Shown piece by piece: positions 47,001 through 56,782 of a stretch of 64,000 nt of DNA (position 1 is its first letter; every line of letters begins with the position of its first letter). Source of the stretch: Leptospira limi. Lineage in GTDB: Bacteria > Spirochaetota > Leptospiria > Leptospirales > Leptospiraceae. Below the pieces are notes generated by a model. The model ran no database searches, was not told the origin of the DNA, and saw only the letters and a list, made by a program, of their open reading frames with translations. The translations under genes were made by a program, and so were the position numbers. The DNA lies in the NCBI RefSeq assembly GCF_026151395.1, contig NZ_JAMQPV010000001.1, positions 558,001 through 622,000 of the forward strand, in the 5' to 3' direction.

Positions 47001-48647
47001 TCAAATGATTTGATCCCCTTCATTCGCATAAACGATCCTCTGTAAAATTTCTTTTGCAGAGGGCAAATTTTCTGCGACTCGGATGTGATTGTACAACCTC
47101 GTAATCTCAAAGATTTTTTTCACTGAGTCACGAATGTTTGTGACAACAAGTTCTCCACCTCTCCTCCGTAACCATCCCACAATTTGAATTACCATACCGA
47201 TTGCGGAAGAATCAATGTGAGACGTTCTGGAAAAATCAATGATCATATAACGGAAACCTTCTGCAATTTTTTGTTCCATCAGTTGTTTGATCTCAGGGCA
47301 TTTATACAAATCAATATCACCGACTGTCTGGTATTCAAAAATTTGGTCATGGACCACTACATCTTTTAAATCAATTTTATCAGTTCCTTTTGATAAAAAT
47401 TGTGAATTCATGAATAAATGTTTATGTAAATCATCAGACTTGGTTGCCATTTTGGATTCCAATACTAATAATCTATTGAGTAATGAACCTAATGCATTCG
47501 GTGCAAAATGGAGATTATTTCTGATATCTTGGATTAAGCCAAATAACATCGTTTTGGCGTCTTCTATTTGTTCTCGTTTCACAAACTCTGTGATTTCTTT
47601 GATACCCAAAGTTGCATTGGCAATTAAAATTTCAACAAGCACATCTGGGTCTTGTTTTCCTCTGGTTTTTCCTCTTTCAAACGAATAGGACTCTTTTACG
47701 TTCTCTAAATGATTTTGTTTCAATAAATTGTAATAGGAAACATTCACCTCGCAAAAGGGAGTTTCTGTTTTATGAACACGATCATCAATCTCTAATCGTA
47801 ATACCAAATTCCGAAGGTCATCAGCTCTCAAATCTCCTAACTGTAGATTGATTTTTTGACGAGAAATGGTTTTGGCATCTCCAATAAATTCATCAAATTC
47901 TTCGAACACTTGGTGGGTTGTTTCTGACAATATCTGTTTCAAACGAACACCTGGTGCTAGTTGGAGTTCTACATCAATTGCTTGTGCATACAAAGCTCCA
48001 ATGTCACCAAATTCTTCAAAAAAGATATCGGATGCATTTTCTGGATTGTCGATGTAATGAAAATTACCCCCACCTGCCTTTGCTATTTCCACCAACATTT
48101 CTTCGTTAAAATCATTCCCCACACCAATCGTTGTGGTAGAGATTCCCATTGCTAAATGATCACTAGCAATACCTACAAGAGCTTCCTTTTCTTTTAGTCC
48201 TGATGTAGGATTTCCATCGGTTAATAGTAATACACGTTTGTATGCATTGGGAATTTTGGTTTGAGTAAGACTCTTAAGTGCAGATAACCATCCACCACTT
48301 AAATTGGTAGATGTTGCCACCTGAATGTTTCGAATTTTATCAGTGACAGAAACTTTTTCTGTTAGGTGAGTGACTGGTTGGATCAGTTGAACATCAGAAG
48401 AGTAAACTACTATGGAAACAGCATCATGTCTCGTTAACCAATTGACAAGAGCACAAGAAGCATCAATCACTGCTTCCATTTTTTCTCCTTTCATTGACCA
48501 ACTTTTATCAATGGCAAGCCCAATCACGAGAGGTTTTCGATCTTCTACCTTGGGATTGGCAGGAGTTCGAAATCGTAACAAGAGATGGTTTTCTTGGATT
48601 TCTCTCTCTAGGATGATTGGGTATTCCAATTTTGCTTCTAAAAACAT
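47001..48647 (-). CDS. VWA-STAS fusion protein
   Basis: A 548-residue cytoplasmic protein. Residues 40-220 form a von Willebrand A domain with intact MIDAS residues (DKSWSMKGEKM, DxSxS; STNLSGG; LLTDGNPTSG). A middle region (about 225-430) is beta-rich, then helical. The C-terminal 110 residues are an STAS anti-anti-sigma domain (YMIIDFSRTSHIDSSAIGMV near 495), with the Ser pair at the position phosphorylated in SpoIIAA-like proteins. No matching anti-sigma kinase is in the window. Its start diverges from queE. Confidence 0.87.
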   Translation of the reverse strand: MFLEAKLEYPIILEREIQENHLLLRFRTPANPKVEDRKPLVIGLAIDKSWSMKGEKMEAVIDASCALVNWLTRHDAVSIVVYSSDVQLIQPVTHLTEKVSVTDKIRNIQVATSTNLSGGWLSALKSLTQTKIPNAYKRVLLLTDGNPTSGLKEKEALVGIASDHLAMGISTTTIGVGNDFNEEMLVEIAKAGGGNFHYIDNPENASDIFFEEFGDIGALYAQAIDVELQLAPGVRLKQILSETTHQVFEEFDEFIGDAKTISRQKINLQLGDLRADDLRNLVLRLEIDDRVHKTETPFCEVNVSYYNLLKQNHLENVKESYSFERGKTRGKQDPDVLVEILIANATLGIKEITEFVKREQIEDAKTMLFGLIQDIRNNLHFAPNALGSLLNRLLVLESKMATKSDDLHKHLFMNSQFLSKGTDKIDLKDVVVHDQIFEYQTVGDIDLYKCPEIKQLMEQKIAEGFRYMIIDFSRTSHIDSSAIGMVIQIVGWLRRRGGELVVTNIRDSVKKIFEITRLYNHIRVAENLPSAKEILQRIVYANEGDQII

Positions 48648-48722
48648 AACCTCAAAAGCAAATTCCGAATTAATGTTTTCGCAAGAACAATTTCAAAGAA
48701 ACTGACAGGAAGGGAAACGACC

Positions 48723-49433
48723 ATGTACGGAAAAATTCATGAAATTTATTCATCCATTTCAGGGGAAGGAATCTCCCAAGGAATCCCTACTGTTTTTGTA
48801 AGGTTTGCAGGGTGTAGTTTACGTTGTGGTAAAACAGAATCAAGGGCATTGTGGTGTGACACTCCCTATGCACTTGGCCCTAACCAAGGAGAATCTAAAC
48901 CATTCGTTTCCATCATCGAAGAAATCGAACAATTCGACAAAGAACATGGATTCCAAATTTTGCTTACCGGTGGTGAACCTTTAGAAGGCCAAAACCGGGA
49001 CTTATCAATTTCCATTGCAGAACATATTTATACCTACCGTAAACAAAATGGAAAACCTTATCCAGCTTCACGTGTGGAAACCAATGGTAGTGAAAAAATC
49101 ACCCTCGATCCATTTTTTATATTCACCATGGATTATAAATTACCTGGTTCCGGGATGGAAAATCGTATGGATTCAGAAAATTTCAGGATCTTAGAAAAGA
49201 GACATAATTCACTTGACGAAATTAAGTTCGTTGTGCGAGATAGAATCGACTTTGAGAGAAGTATCGAAGTCATTCGCGAACAAAAAATACAGACAAATAT
49301 ATTGTATTCGCCAGTCCACGGTGAAGTGGATGCCAAAGAACTAGTTGAATGGATAAAAATAGACAACCCACCTAAGTGTCGTTTGTCGCTTCAGATTCAT
49401 AAAGTACTTTGGGGAAATCAGAAAGGAGTTTGA
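48723..49433 (+). CDS. queE: 7-carboxy-7-deazaguanine synthase
   Basis: A 236-residue radical-SAM enzyme that makes the deazaguanine core of queuosine. Start [16 protein letters not shown] fits the family, as do [19 protein letters not shown] and [11 protein letters not shown]. The cysteine motif is CSLRC, eight extra residues, then WC, where most QueE have CxxxCxxC without an insert. Stop and next start overlap by one base (TGATG). folE, whose product also feeds this route, is at 62.4 kb. Confidence 0.92.
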   Translation: MYGKIHEIYSSISGEGISQGIPTVFVRFAGCSLRCGKTESRALWCDTPYALGPNQGESKPFVSIIEEIEQFDKEHGFQILLTGGEPLEGQNRDLSISIAEHIYTYRKQNGKPYPASRVETNGSEKITLDPFFIFTMDYKLPGSGMENRMDSENFRILEKRHNSLDEIKFVVRDRIDFERSIEVIREQKIQTNILYSPVHGEVDAKELVEWIKIDNPPKCRLSLQIHKVLWGNQKGV

Positions 49434-52276
49434 TGGACATCCCTACTCAATTAAGTTTAGATTTTGAAACAACGGTTGAACCAAAACAATCGAAAGAGTA
49501 TGGGTTTTTAATCGACGAACCAGAGTTAGGTCTCGCAAAAGTTACAAAAGAAACTGCCACCTCAGTAGAATTATTCTTCGAATCGAAAGAATTATTTAGA
49601 ACTGTCAATAAATCCAATCGTAATTTACATTTTTTAAACCAATACCCGGAATCACTTCGAGTTTGGGAAGAATTTCCCAAAGCGATGGACCTTGCTCTTA
49701 CCGCAAGCCAACTCAAACTTACTTATAATTTTAATAAACTTTCATCACTTTCGAATTCTAGAACTCGATTACTCCCTCACCAAATCGAATCCACTTTTAT
49801 CGTCGCCAATAGTTTAAAACCTCGTTTCATTTTAGCTGATGAAGTGGGCCTTGGGAAAACCATCGAAGCCGGCCTTGCCGTCAAAGAATTGATGTTTCGA
49901 CGAGGATTGAAGCGTGTGTTAGTTGTAGCTCCATCACCTCTACTTGTCCAATGGCAACAAGAAATGAAAAACAAATTCAACGAAGAATTTGCGATTGTTC
50001 GTCGCCGTAATTTTGTAACAAACGGACCTGATCATTGGAAAAATTTTAATAAAATCATTACTTCCATCGACTTTATCAAAAACCCAAGGTATGCAGAAGA
50101 AATTTTGGCTACTAAATGGGACATTGTTGTTTTCGATGAAGCACATAGGCTCCGACGTGATTATTCTAAAATCACACGTGGTTATCTATTTGCTGAAAAA
50201 ATTGCACGTAAAACAGAATGTTTACTCCTTCTCACTGCCACACCATTTCGTGGAAAATTAGAAGAGTTATTTTACCTATTACATCTTGTTGATCCAAATA
50301 TTTTGGGTCCTTATCACACGTTTATCAACGATTATGTTGTTGGCCAAAAAGGGGATCTTAAGGAAAAAATCTCCAAAGTATTACTCCGCCGTCGGAAAGT
50401 GGAAGTGGGTGGATTTACCAAACGATTTGCCAAAACGGTTCGAATCGATTTATCTCCCATTGAACGGGCGTTTTATGATGAAACCACTGAGTATGTAAAA
50501 CGTGAATACAATATGGCGATGGGAACTAAAAACCGTGCTATTGGATTTGTAATGGTGGTTTTCCAAAAATTACTCGATTCATCTGTCATTGCCTTACTCT
50601 CCGCTCTCCAAAAAAGAAAGTTTATGTTGGAATCCAAATTCCATTACATGAAGGAACATGAAACAAACCTTGATGATTGGGATTTAGATGAAACAGAAGG
50701 TGTGGAAGATTTTATCACAGAACTGGAAGACGAAGAGATGTCTAGTTTCCAAAGGATTAAACGTGAATTATTCACGCTCAATCGATTGATCCATTTAGGA
50801 AAACAAATCAAAGAAGATAAAAAAACACAGAAACTCAGAGAAACTCTCTATCGATTGAAAAAAGAAGGTCATAAAAAGTTCATCATCTTCACTCAATTTC
50901 GAACCACACAAGACCATTTACAATCGGTCTTAGAACCAGACTTTAAAGTTTCTCCTTTCCATGGATCTTTGAGTATGGATGAAAAAGAAGTCGCCATCCA
51001 AAAATTCAAAGAAGACTACGAAATCTTAATCTGTACAGAAGCAGGTGGAGAGGGACGAAATTTACAATTTGCTAACATACTGTTTAATTACGATCTTCCT
51101 TGGAGTCCCTTAAAAATTGAACAAAGGATCGGTAGGATCCATCGTTTTGGCCAAAAAGACAATGTGTATATCTTTAACTTCGCATCCAAAGACACTGTAG
51201 CCGAACGAATTTTAGAAGTATTAACCAATAAAATCCGTTTGTTTGAAGAATCCATTGGTGCTTCCGATGATTTACTCGGTACAATCGAAGAAGAATTAGA
51301 TTTTAACTCTAGTTTGATGAAATTTATCACAGGTACAAAAACTAAAGAAGAATTAGAAACCGAATTTGACCTTCGTATCCAGGTTGCTCAAAAAGGTTTT
51401 GAAAAACTGAATGCCCTTGTTACACCGAAGGTATTGGATTTTAATTTAAAAGATTATTATGATCACACTCTTGAAGAAAGAGAATGGAATAACAGTCACC
51501 TAGAAGAAGTGGTTTCCGAAGGATCTAAATTTTTTCAAAACCAACTCCCTGGTTCCTTAACGGCCGTTAGCAAAGGAGCTTATGAGTATAAAAATTTAGA
51601 AGGAAAAGTTAAAAAAGCAACTTTTGATTCTGATTTAGCACTTACCAATGATTCTTTGGAATTTATGGCATTTGGTCATCCATTTGTGGAGAAGGTAACA
51701 GAACTTTTAACTCAAAGTGATGTTGGTCGTAAGAAAAAATACTTATACTCCAAAGATCTGAGTCAAAAAATCCTTTTTGTCTTCCAAGTTGAGTTTGATT
51801 TTTCGCTCAAACGAAAGGATTTATTTTTCATTGAATACGATTTGAAAAAAAAGAGATCTGTTGTATTCACTGACAAACCCAAGGAATGGATGGAGGGTAA
51901 AACATACGTACCTGAAAAGGAAATCGCCCTTTCCAAACTCGAAGAAGCATTTATTCAATGTTATCCCATCGTAGAATCAGAAGCAGAGAACAAAAAAGAA
52001 ATCTTACGTAAAGAAACACTCTCCATTTTCCAAAAAGAAGAATACAAAGTAGAACTCTCTCACCAAAAAACAATTCGACAATTGGAAGAAAAATTAATGC
52101 GCCAAGAAGCTGCTTACAAATGGGACAACCGACCTGAAAAAAAAGCAGTGCTTCATAAAACAATGAAGGAAATCCAGAGGGCAAAGGATGAATACACTGT
52201 AGAAATGCGCAAAATTAAAAATGGAGCGAAAATTTTCCACAGGATCCAACTTTTCCAAACGTATATCTGCATTTAA
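49433..52276 (+). CDS. SWI2/SNF2-family DEAH helicase-like ATPase (RapA-type)
   Basis: A 947-residue ATPase from the ATG at 49433, with AAAGGAG seven bases upstream. N-terminal domain about 1-110, helicase N domain with [20 protein letters not shown] (Walker A) and [11 protein letters not shown] (DEAH), and helicase C domain with [32 protein letters not shown] and [12 protein letters not shown]. The C-terminal 300 residues are charged and helical. In the family such enzymes remodel RNA polymerase or other DNA-bound complexes. RapA itself is the best-known relative, but this could also be a defence- or repair-type Snf2 protein. Coupled to queE by one base. Confidence 0.9.
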   Translation: MDIPTQLSLDFETTVEPKQSKEYGFLIDEPELGLAKVTKETATSVELFFESKELFRTVNKSNRNLHFLNQYPESLRVWEEFPKAMDLALTASQLKLTYNFNKLSSLSNSRTRLLPHQIESTFIVANSLKPRFILADEVGLGKTIEAGLAVKELMFRRGLKRVLVVAPSPLLVQWQQEMKNKFNEEFAIVRRRNFVTNGPDHWKNFNKIITSIDFIKNPRYAEEILATKWDIVVFDEAHRLRRDYSKITRGYLFAEKIARKTECLLLLTATPFRGKLEELFYLLHLVDPNILGPYHTFINDYVVGQKGDLKEKISKVLLRRRKVEVGGFTKRFAKTVRIDLSPIERAFYDETTEYVKREYNMAMGTKNRAIGFVMVVFQKLLDSSVIALLSALQKRKFMLESKFHYMKEHETNLDDWDLDETEGVEDFITELEDEEMSSFQRIKRELFTLNRLIHLGKQIKEDKKTQKLRETLYRLKKEGHKKFIIFTQFRTTQDHLQSVLEPDFKVSPFHGSLSMDEKEVAIQKFKEDYEILICTEAGGEGRNLQFANILFNYDLPWSPLKIEQRIGRIHRFGQKDNVYIFNFASKDTVAERILEVLTNKIRLFEESIGASDDLLGTIEEELDFNSSLMKFITGTKTKEELETEFDLRIQVAQKGFEKLNALVTPKVLDFNLKDYYDHTLEEREWNNSHLEEVVSEGSKFFQNQLPGSLTAVSKGAYEYKNLEGKVKKATFDSDLALTNDSLEFMAFGHPFVEKVTELLTQSDVGRKKKYLYSKDLSQKILFVFQVEFDFSLKRKDLFFIEYDLKKKRSVVFTDKPKEWMEGKTYVPEKEIALSKLEEAFIQCYPIVESEAENKKEILRKETLSIFQKEEYKVELSHQKTIRQLEEKLMRQEAAYKWDNRPEKKAVLHKTMKEIQRAKDEYTVEMRKIKNGAKIFHRIQLFQTYICI

Positions 52277-52309
52277 ATTCATTTACATAGAATTTCAAAA
52301 GGAAAAAAT

Positions 52310-53572
52310 TTGGGAATGTCACTTCCCAAAATTGCCTTTTGGAAACAAATTCTCATCTCTTTAGTGTTAGGTTTATCTTTAGGAATTAGTTTAAATCCTG
52401 AATCCGGAATCGTTTCTAAAGAATCGATAAATCCCTATTTACCATGGCTTAAACTTCCAGGTGATATATTTTTAAACCTATTACAAATGATCATGATTCC
52501 ACTTGTGATTGTTTCCATTGCACTAGGAGTTTCCAGTCTAAAAAATCTGAAAGACCTTTGGAATTTGGGCAGTAAAACATTAATTTATTTTATCTTCACA
52601 ACCATTATTTCTGTAAGCATTGGTGTTTCGCTTACTTTGGTTTCCAAACCTGGGAACCAAATCCAAAACAAAATTCAATATCCATCAACGACAGATTCCA
52701 TCTCGGTCAATGTATCTAAGGATAAGGAAGAATCGATTCCTGAAATCATAACAAATATCATCCCGAAAAACATAATTAATGTTTGGTCGAAACAACAAAT
52801 GTTATCGATCGTATTTCTGGGAATGATGTTAGGAATTTTTTTTCTAACATCCAAAGAATCTGGAACAGCCCTCAAAGCATTTTGTCATTCCTTGGAAAGT
52901 TTTTGCCTCTGGGTGGTTTCTTTGGCAATGAAACTTGCCCCACTCGCTGTAATGGGCCTGATGAGTTATGCCATGGTTCAAATTGGTTTTACATTAGTTA
53001 TGGGCTTGATTACATACATTTTGACTGTGTTAGTTGGACTATTTTTGATTTTGTTATTTTATGGATTGATAGTGTTCGTTTTTACAAAACAAAACCCAAT
53101 CTATTTTTTTTACTTAATTCGTGAGATCCCAATTTTGGGTTTTTCCACATCCAGTTCGAGTTCTGTTTTGCCTTATTCACTCAAAGTCGCAAAAGAGAAG
53201 TTAAAACTAAAAGAAACAGTAGCTGATTTTGTTTTACCCTTGGGAGCCACTATCAATATGGATGGAACAGCCCTATACCAAGCAGTTGCCACTGTATTTT
53301 TAAGCCAGGTGTACCAAATTGAATTAAGTTCAATTGATTTGTTTTTGTTAGTTGGAACAGTAACAGCAGCTTCCATTGGAACAGCAGCCACACCTGGAGT
53401 AGGTCTCGTAATTCTTTCCTCCATCCTTTATACCTTCCATATACCCATAGAAGGTATTACAATTCTTTTTGGTGTTGACCGCTTTTTGGATATGTGTAGA
53501 ACTTCAGTAAATCTGACCGGCGACCTCTCTTGCGCTTATATCATGGACCATATCTGGAAGGAAGAAAAATAA
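52310..53572 (+). CDS. Dicarboxylate/amino-acid:cation symporter (DAACS family)
   Basis: A 420-residue inner-membrane transporter with about eight membrane helices and two re-entrant loops. TTG start at 52310 (ATG at 52316 possible), AAAGGA upstream. Diagnostic: PGDIFLNLLQMIMIPLVIVS, the serine-rich loop GFSTSSSSSVLPYSLKVA, GATINMDGTALYQAVATVF and DRFLDMCRTSVNLTGD. Substrates in the family are glutamate, aspartate or C4-dicarboxylates driven by H+ or Na+. Two bases separate it from the SGNH gene. Confidence 0.93.
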   Translation: MGMSLPKIAFWKQILISLVLGLSLGISLNPESGIVSKESINPYLPWLKLPGDIFLNLLQMIMIPLVIVSIALGVSSLKNLKDLWNLGSKTLIYFIFTTIISVSIGVSLTLVSKPGNQIQNKIQYPSTTDSISVNVSKDKEESIPEIITNIIPKNIINVWSKQQMLSIVFLGMMLGIFFLTSKESGTALKAFCHSLESFCLWVVSLAMKLAPLAVMGLMSYAMVQIGFTLVMGLITYILTVLVGLFLILLFYGLIVFVFTKQNPIYFFYLIREIPILGFSTSSSSSVLPYSLKVAKEKLKLKETVADFVLPLGATINMDGTALYQAVATVFLSQVYQIELSSIDLFLLVGTVTAASIGTAATPGVGLVILSSILYTFHIPIEGITILFGVDRFLDMCRTSVNLTGDLSCAYIMDHIWKEEK

Positions 53573-53574
53573 TT

Positions 53575-54426
53575 ATGAAAAAACTTAGATTCATATTTTT
53601 AATTGGGGTCACAGTATTCCTCATACATTGTGACAAAAAAAAGGATCCAGTAAATGATTTTGAAACAAATTTACTATGTACTACCCTTGCAATTTGTAAT
53701 GGAGAAACACCAGCAAAAACGGGAATCATTGGTGATAGTTGGACCGACCTTTTATTAGGTTTTCCATTTGTCGAAACCCTAAGACCTCAATTAGAAAATC
53801 GATACAATTATAAATTTGCGGGAGCAACTTTGGGTGGAAAAACTCTACAACAAGTTGTTAGCCAAGGACTCCAGTTCCAAGTGATCGACCAAGGCGGCGC
53901 TGATATGAAAGTTGTTTTACTTTCATTAGGTGGAAATGATATCCAGGCGAATCTAAATGAATACATTGGAAATATCAGCGCTGTCCAAGCTCAAAGATTT
54001 GCTACCATCAAAGCAAATTTAAAACAACTCATCATCACCGGTAATGCATATAAAATCTCTCGTTTTGGTGGTCCACCAATCAAGTGGATCATTCATGGGT
54101 ATGATTATCCAAATCCATATATGTCGCCAGTGATTGGAAGTTCAGATGAAGGTTGTAAATCTAAATTCGATCGAATTGGACTGATTGTTCCTGATGCAGG
54201 TGTATTTACTTCCACTCAACTTGATGCTTTTAACAACTTACTTGTTGATATCACAAGAGAGGAACCTTCACTGATTTATGTTGATTTAAGAAATACATTG
54301 GGTGGAAAACCTGCTTCAAGAGCTGAATTGATGTTAGATTGTATTCATGCCAATAATTTAGGGTATACACTTCTAGCAGATAAATTGGCGAGATTGATTT
54401 ACCCATTCACAAATATAGGACTATAA
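53575..54426 (+). CDS. SGNH/GDSL-type esterase lipoprotein
   Basis: A 283-residue lipoprotein from the ATG at 53575 (leader IGVTVFLIHC, lipobox). Catalytic Ser in IIGDSWTDL (near residue 46), the block III Gly/Asn in LSLGGNDIQANL, and Asp/His in LDCIHANNLGYTLL near the C-terminus, all in normal order. Such proteins hydrolyse esters, often acyl groups on lipids or glycans, outside the inner membrane. Part of a tight plus-strand run from the symporter to the Ig-like gene. Confidence 0.88.
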   Translation: MKKLRFIFLIGVTVFLIHCDKKKDPVNDFETNLLCTTLAICNGETPAKTGIIGDSWTDLLLGFPFVETLRPQLENRYNYKFAGATLGGKTLQQVVSQGLQFQVIDQGGADMKVVLLSLGGNDIQANLNEYIGNISAVQAQRFATIKANLKQLIITGNAYKISRFGGPPIKWIIHGYDYPNPYMSPVIGSSDEGCKSKFDRIGLIVPDAGVFTSTQLDAFNNLLVDITREEPSLIYVDLRNTLGGKPASRAELMLDCIHANNLGYTLLADKLARLIYPFTNIGL

Positions 54427-54428
54427 CC

Positions 54429-55241
54429 ATGAAACATGTATATTTATTTCTAATTTTATTTTTCAGTTTTGTTTCGAGTGTATTCTCGCAGTTTAATAAC
54501 AAAGGATTTGCGCACCCTCTTCAAATTGAACCTGTTGCAGTGTATTCGAAAGTGAGAGGAAACATAAGTTACTGGGACAAAGATTACAACCAAGTAAAAG
54601 AGATTAGCAAAAACGTTGGTGTCGAAGGGGAATATAAGTTTAGTGAATCTTTCTCTGTGATTTCCTCATTGGGAAGGACAGAATATTCACAAACGGATAC
54701 GGCCAAGGAAGTTACTTGGGATAGATACAATGTTGGTCTCAAATATGGTAAGATTTTTGATGCTGGAAATTCCCAATTTTTAATTGGTGGTGGTCTCCGT
54801 ATCTACGATAAAAAACGAAATTCCGTATTCAGGGAACATGAAAATCCTGAGTATTATTTGATCCGCCCCAATTTCGGACTTGGTTATAAATATGGCATTT
54901 TCCAAATCATGACCGAACTTCGTTTCCAAACAGAAACTAACAAACAAGGACGTGAATCAAAATTAGATGAATTCAAACGGTATTACCAAGTTGGTATCGC
55001 ACCATCTTTCGGCATTGCAGACTCAGTTCGCATCTTCACCGAATTAGAATACCGAGAACCGATTGATAAAACTGCCGATAAAAATCTGCGTTACTTTAAT
55101 TTTTTCCCAGGTATCTCCATGAATACAGAAAGTCTGGGAACTTTTAGTTTCAGCTTTATGTTTGGTATGCTACCAAAAGCAGATAATGCAATGGACCGAG
55201 GGATTCGATTTTCCTATTTTTACTTTTTTGACACTAACTAA
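54429..55241 (+). CDS. Putative outer-membrane beta-barrel protein
   Basis: A 270-residue protein with signal peptide (YLFLILFFSFVSSVFSQ). The mature sequence shows alternating polar/hydrophobic strands with aromatic ends (NVGVEGEYKFSESFSVISSL; NFGLGYKYGIFQIMTELRFQ) and closes with an aromatic C-terminal strand (FSYFYFF). About ten to twelve strands are plausible. No named family. Two bases follow the SGNH gene. Confidence 0.7.
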   Translation: MKHVYLFLILFFSFVSSVFSQFNNKGFAHPLQIEPVAVYSKVRGNISYWDKDYNQVKEISKNVGVEGEYKFSESFSVISSLGRTEYSQTDTAKEVTWDRYNVGLKYGKIFDAGNSQFLIGGGLRIYDKKRNSVFREHENPEYYLIRPNFGLGYKYGIFQIMTELRFQTETNKQGRESKLDEFKRYYQVGIAPSFGIADSVRIFTELEYREPIDKTADKNLRYFNFFPGISMNTESLGTFSFSFMFGMLPKADNAMDRGIRFSYFYFFDTN

Positions 55242-55247
55242 TTTTGT

Positions 55248-55565
55248 ATGAAGAAATTCCTAAGTGTTGGATGGATTTTTTTTTTAGGAAACTGTCTTAG
55301 TATCCAAATTGGAAATCCATCTTTCACCGTTTTGCAAAACAAAGGACAATCTGGATGGTATACCCCTGGAAAAATTCCAGTTCCCGGGGATACCTACGTA
55401 GAGTCCTGTACCACCAATTATTTTGGTCTTGTGAGTGTAGGGAATGCTAGTTATGAATGGGTAACAAAAAAATCCCAGCTAAAAGAAATTCATAGTGTAG
55501 ATCATATTTATAAAAATCAGTATTTCTTTTTCCAAGAACTTTGTTTGCGGGTAACAGGAATATGA
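55248..55565 (+). CDS. TRL-like small lipoprotein (3)
   Basis: A 105-residue lipoprotein with lipobox IFFLGNC. TRL-like motifs: SCTTNYFGLVSVGNASYEW, QLKEIHSVD and a terminal CLRVTG. It lacks the GFGxxGLLY element at the N-terminus that the other three copies have. Its stop overlaps the next start (ATGA). Confidence 0.75.
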   Translation: MKKFLSVGWIFFLGNCLSIQIGNPSFTVLQNKGQSGWYTPGKIPVPGDTYVESCTTNYFGLVSVGNASYEWVTKKSQLKEIHSVDHIYKNQYFFFQELCLRVTGI

Positions 55566-55807
55566 AACAAAACATTGATTCACTGAAAGAGTTTTCGAAG
55601 AAATTAAAGAGTGGTTTGATTTACGAAGAAATTGAATCTAAACTAAAAGAGTTTCATTCCAAAAAGAACACAAATCCCAATAAATCACTAGAAGCTTTGT
55701 CCTCAAAAATTCGAAAAAAAGAAGAACAAATCGAAAAACTTTATGATGATATCATCCTTTTACAAAACCAACTTTCAAACCTATTGGACCAAGAATTGCA
55801 AAAATAA
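55562..55807 (+). CDS. Small coiled-coil protein, unknown function
   Basis: An 81-residue protein rich in Lys, Glu and Leu with strong heptads in its second half (SSKIRKKEEQIEKLYDDIIL). No signal peptide. ATG at 55562 overlaps the TRL-like stop, and AGGA precedes it. Likely a small cytoplasmic helical protein or adaptor. Confidence 0.62.
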   Translation: MKQNIDSLKEFSKKLKSGLIYEEIESKLKEFHSKKNTNPNKSLEALSSKIRKKEEQIEKLYDDIILLQNQLSNLLDQELQK

Positions 55808-56171
55808 TTTCATAATTCCCTACCGAGTTATATACAAACGATTATTAACAAATTCCGTTTCCAAACGAAGCGTTCGCGTTTTCCTTTTTATTCTGCCCTT
55901 TTTTTTCCAACAATGTGCGAGTTCAGGATTTGGTACCCAAGGATTGTTGTACGAAAACCAAAGAATTTCCATGTTGGAAACAGGAATCTCCTCTTCCAAG
56001 GAAGGCTTCGCTTGTTCGAAATCTTATTTAGGACTCGTCGCCTATGGGGACGCATCGATCGAAATGGCACAAAGGCAAGGAAACATCAAAGAAATTACGT
56101 CAATTGAATTAGAAACCTATAATTTCTTCGGGATTTACGCAAAACTATGTACGGTAACGAGAGGAAATTAG
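55743..56171 (+). CDS. TRL-like small lipoprotein (4), start codon uncertain
   Basis: The conserved part starts near RVFLFILPFFFQQC (lipobox), then CASSGFGTQGLLYENQ, SYLGLVAYGDASIEMAQRQG, NIKEITSIE and CTVTRG, a good TRL-like pattern. The only ATG or GTG in frame are at 55743 and 55746, inside the coiled-coil gene, and give an unusually long leader of about 56 residues before the Cys. A non-standard start (for example ATT or CTG) nearer to the leader is possible. Confidence 0.65.
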   Translation: MMISSFYKTNFQTYWTKNCKNNFIIPYRVIYKRLLTNSVSKRSVRVFLFILPFFFQQCASSGFGTQGLLYENQRISMLETGISSSKEGFACSKSYLGLVAYGDASIEMAQRQGNIKEITSIELETYNFFGIYAKLCTVTRGN

Positions 56172-56192
56172 TCGAAACTAAGGATAGAGCCA

Positions 56193-56615
56193 ATGGTCAT
56201 GTGGAAAAGAATCAGATTGTTATTTCTATTTGTTTTTTCTTCCGTACATTGTTTGCCGGAACCATCTCCTTCCTTACTAGGTATTCTTGTTTTACCCCTT
56301 GTCACGCAAACTTCTGCTACCTTTACCATTGAGTCCACAACACCAGTCAATGGAGCCACAGGTGTCAGTTTGACTCCTACGATCACCATCATCATGACCC
56401 AAGCAATTGATTCCACCTCTCTCAATACGAATATTTCCTGCTCTCCCTCTTGTCCAAGCCTGACCGGTGGATCATCGAACCGTACGATCACTCTCACGCC
56501 ATCAAGTGCACTTACTTCAGGGATTACTTACACAATCACCTTAAACCAAAACATCCAATCCACCTTTGGACTCACCTTAGGAACCAATACTAGTTTTAGT
56601 TTTACAACCTTATGA
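56193..56615 (+). CDS. Small lipoprotein with a Big_5-type Ig-like domain
   Basis: A 140-residue protein with leader IRLLFLFVFSSVHC and lipobox. The rest is one Ig-like (Big_5/SbsA) domain: STTPVNGATGVSLTPTITII, ISCSPSCPSLTGG, and NIQSTFGLTLGTNTSFSFTT. Two Cys in CSPSC may form a disulfide. Such domains are common in cell-surface adhesins, where they occur in tandem; here there is only one. Last gene before a bidirectional hairpin. Confidence 0.82.
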   Translation: MVMWKRIRLLFLFVFSSVHCLPEPSPSLLGILVLPLVTQTSATFTIESTTPVNGATGVSLTPTITIIMTQAIDSTSLNTNISCSPSCPSLTGGSSNRTITLTPSSALTSGITYTITLNQNIQSTFGLTLGTNTSFSFTTL

Positions 56616-56622
56616 AATAAAA

Positions 56623-56648
56623 AAGCCGACGATTGTACGCCGGCTTTT
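56623..56648. terminator. Bidirectional terminator between Ig-like gene and hppA
   Basis: AAGCCGACG (56623-56631) and CGCCGGCTT (56638-56646) form a 9-bp stem with one mismatch on the plus strand and a G-U on the minus strand; loop ATTGTA. Four T follow on the plus strand, and six T on the minus strand, where it lies downstream of hppA. Confidence 0.8.
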
Positions 56649-56654
56649 CCAAAA

Positions 56655-56681
56655 ATCCAATCACTCTTTCGGAGATTGGAT
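56655..56681. repeat. 8-bp inverted repeat near the terminator
   Basis: ATCCAATC (56655-56662) pairs with GATTGGAT (56674-56681), loop of 11 bases. Second of three hairpins between the Ig-like gene and hppA; it may protect mRNA 3' ends. Confidence 0.45.
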
Positions 56682-56732
56682 GATCTAGAAATCTGTTCCT
56701 CTAATTTAGAAAGATAGAATTCCTTTGATCGT

Positions 56733-56761
56733 ATTGGTACTTTCAAATCGAAAGTACCAAT
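56733..56761. repeat. 12-bp perfect hairpin after hppA
   Basis: ATTGGTACTTTC (56733-56744) pairs with GAAAGTACCAAT (56750-56761) around a five-base loop. It is 21 bases after the hppA stop on the minus strand, without a U-run. It probably contributes to termination or to mRNA stability. Confidence 0.6.
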
Positions 56762-56782
56762 GTTCTGAAATCATTTCACCTC

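Noticed and set aside
49409..49432. Longer start for the SNF2 gene inside queE
   Set aside because: The ATG at 49433 has AAAGGAG seven bases upstream and overlaps the queE stop by one base, which is a normal coupled start.
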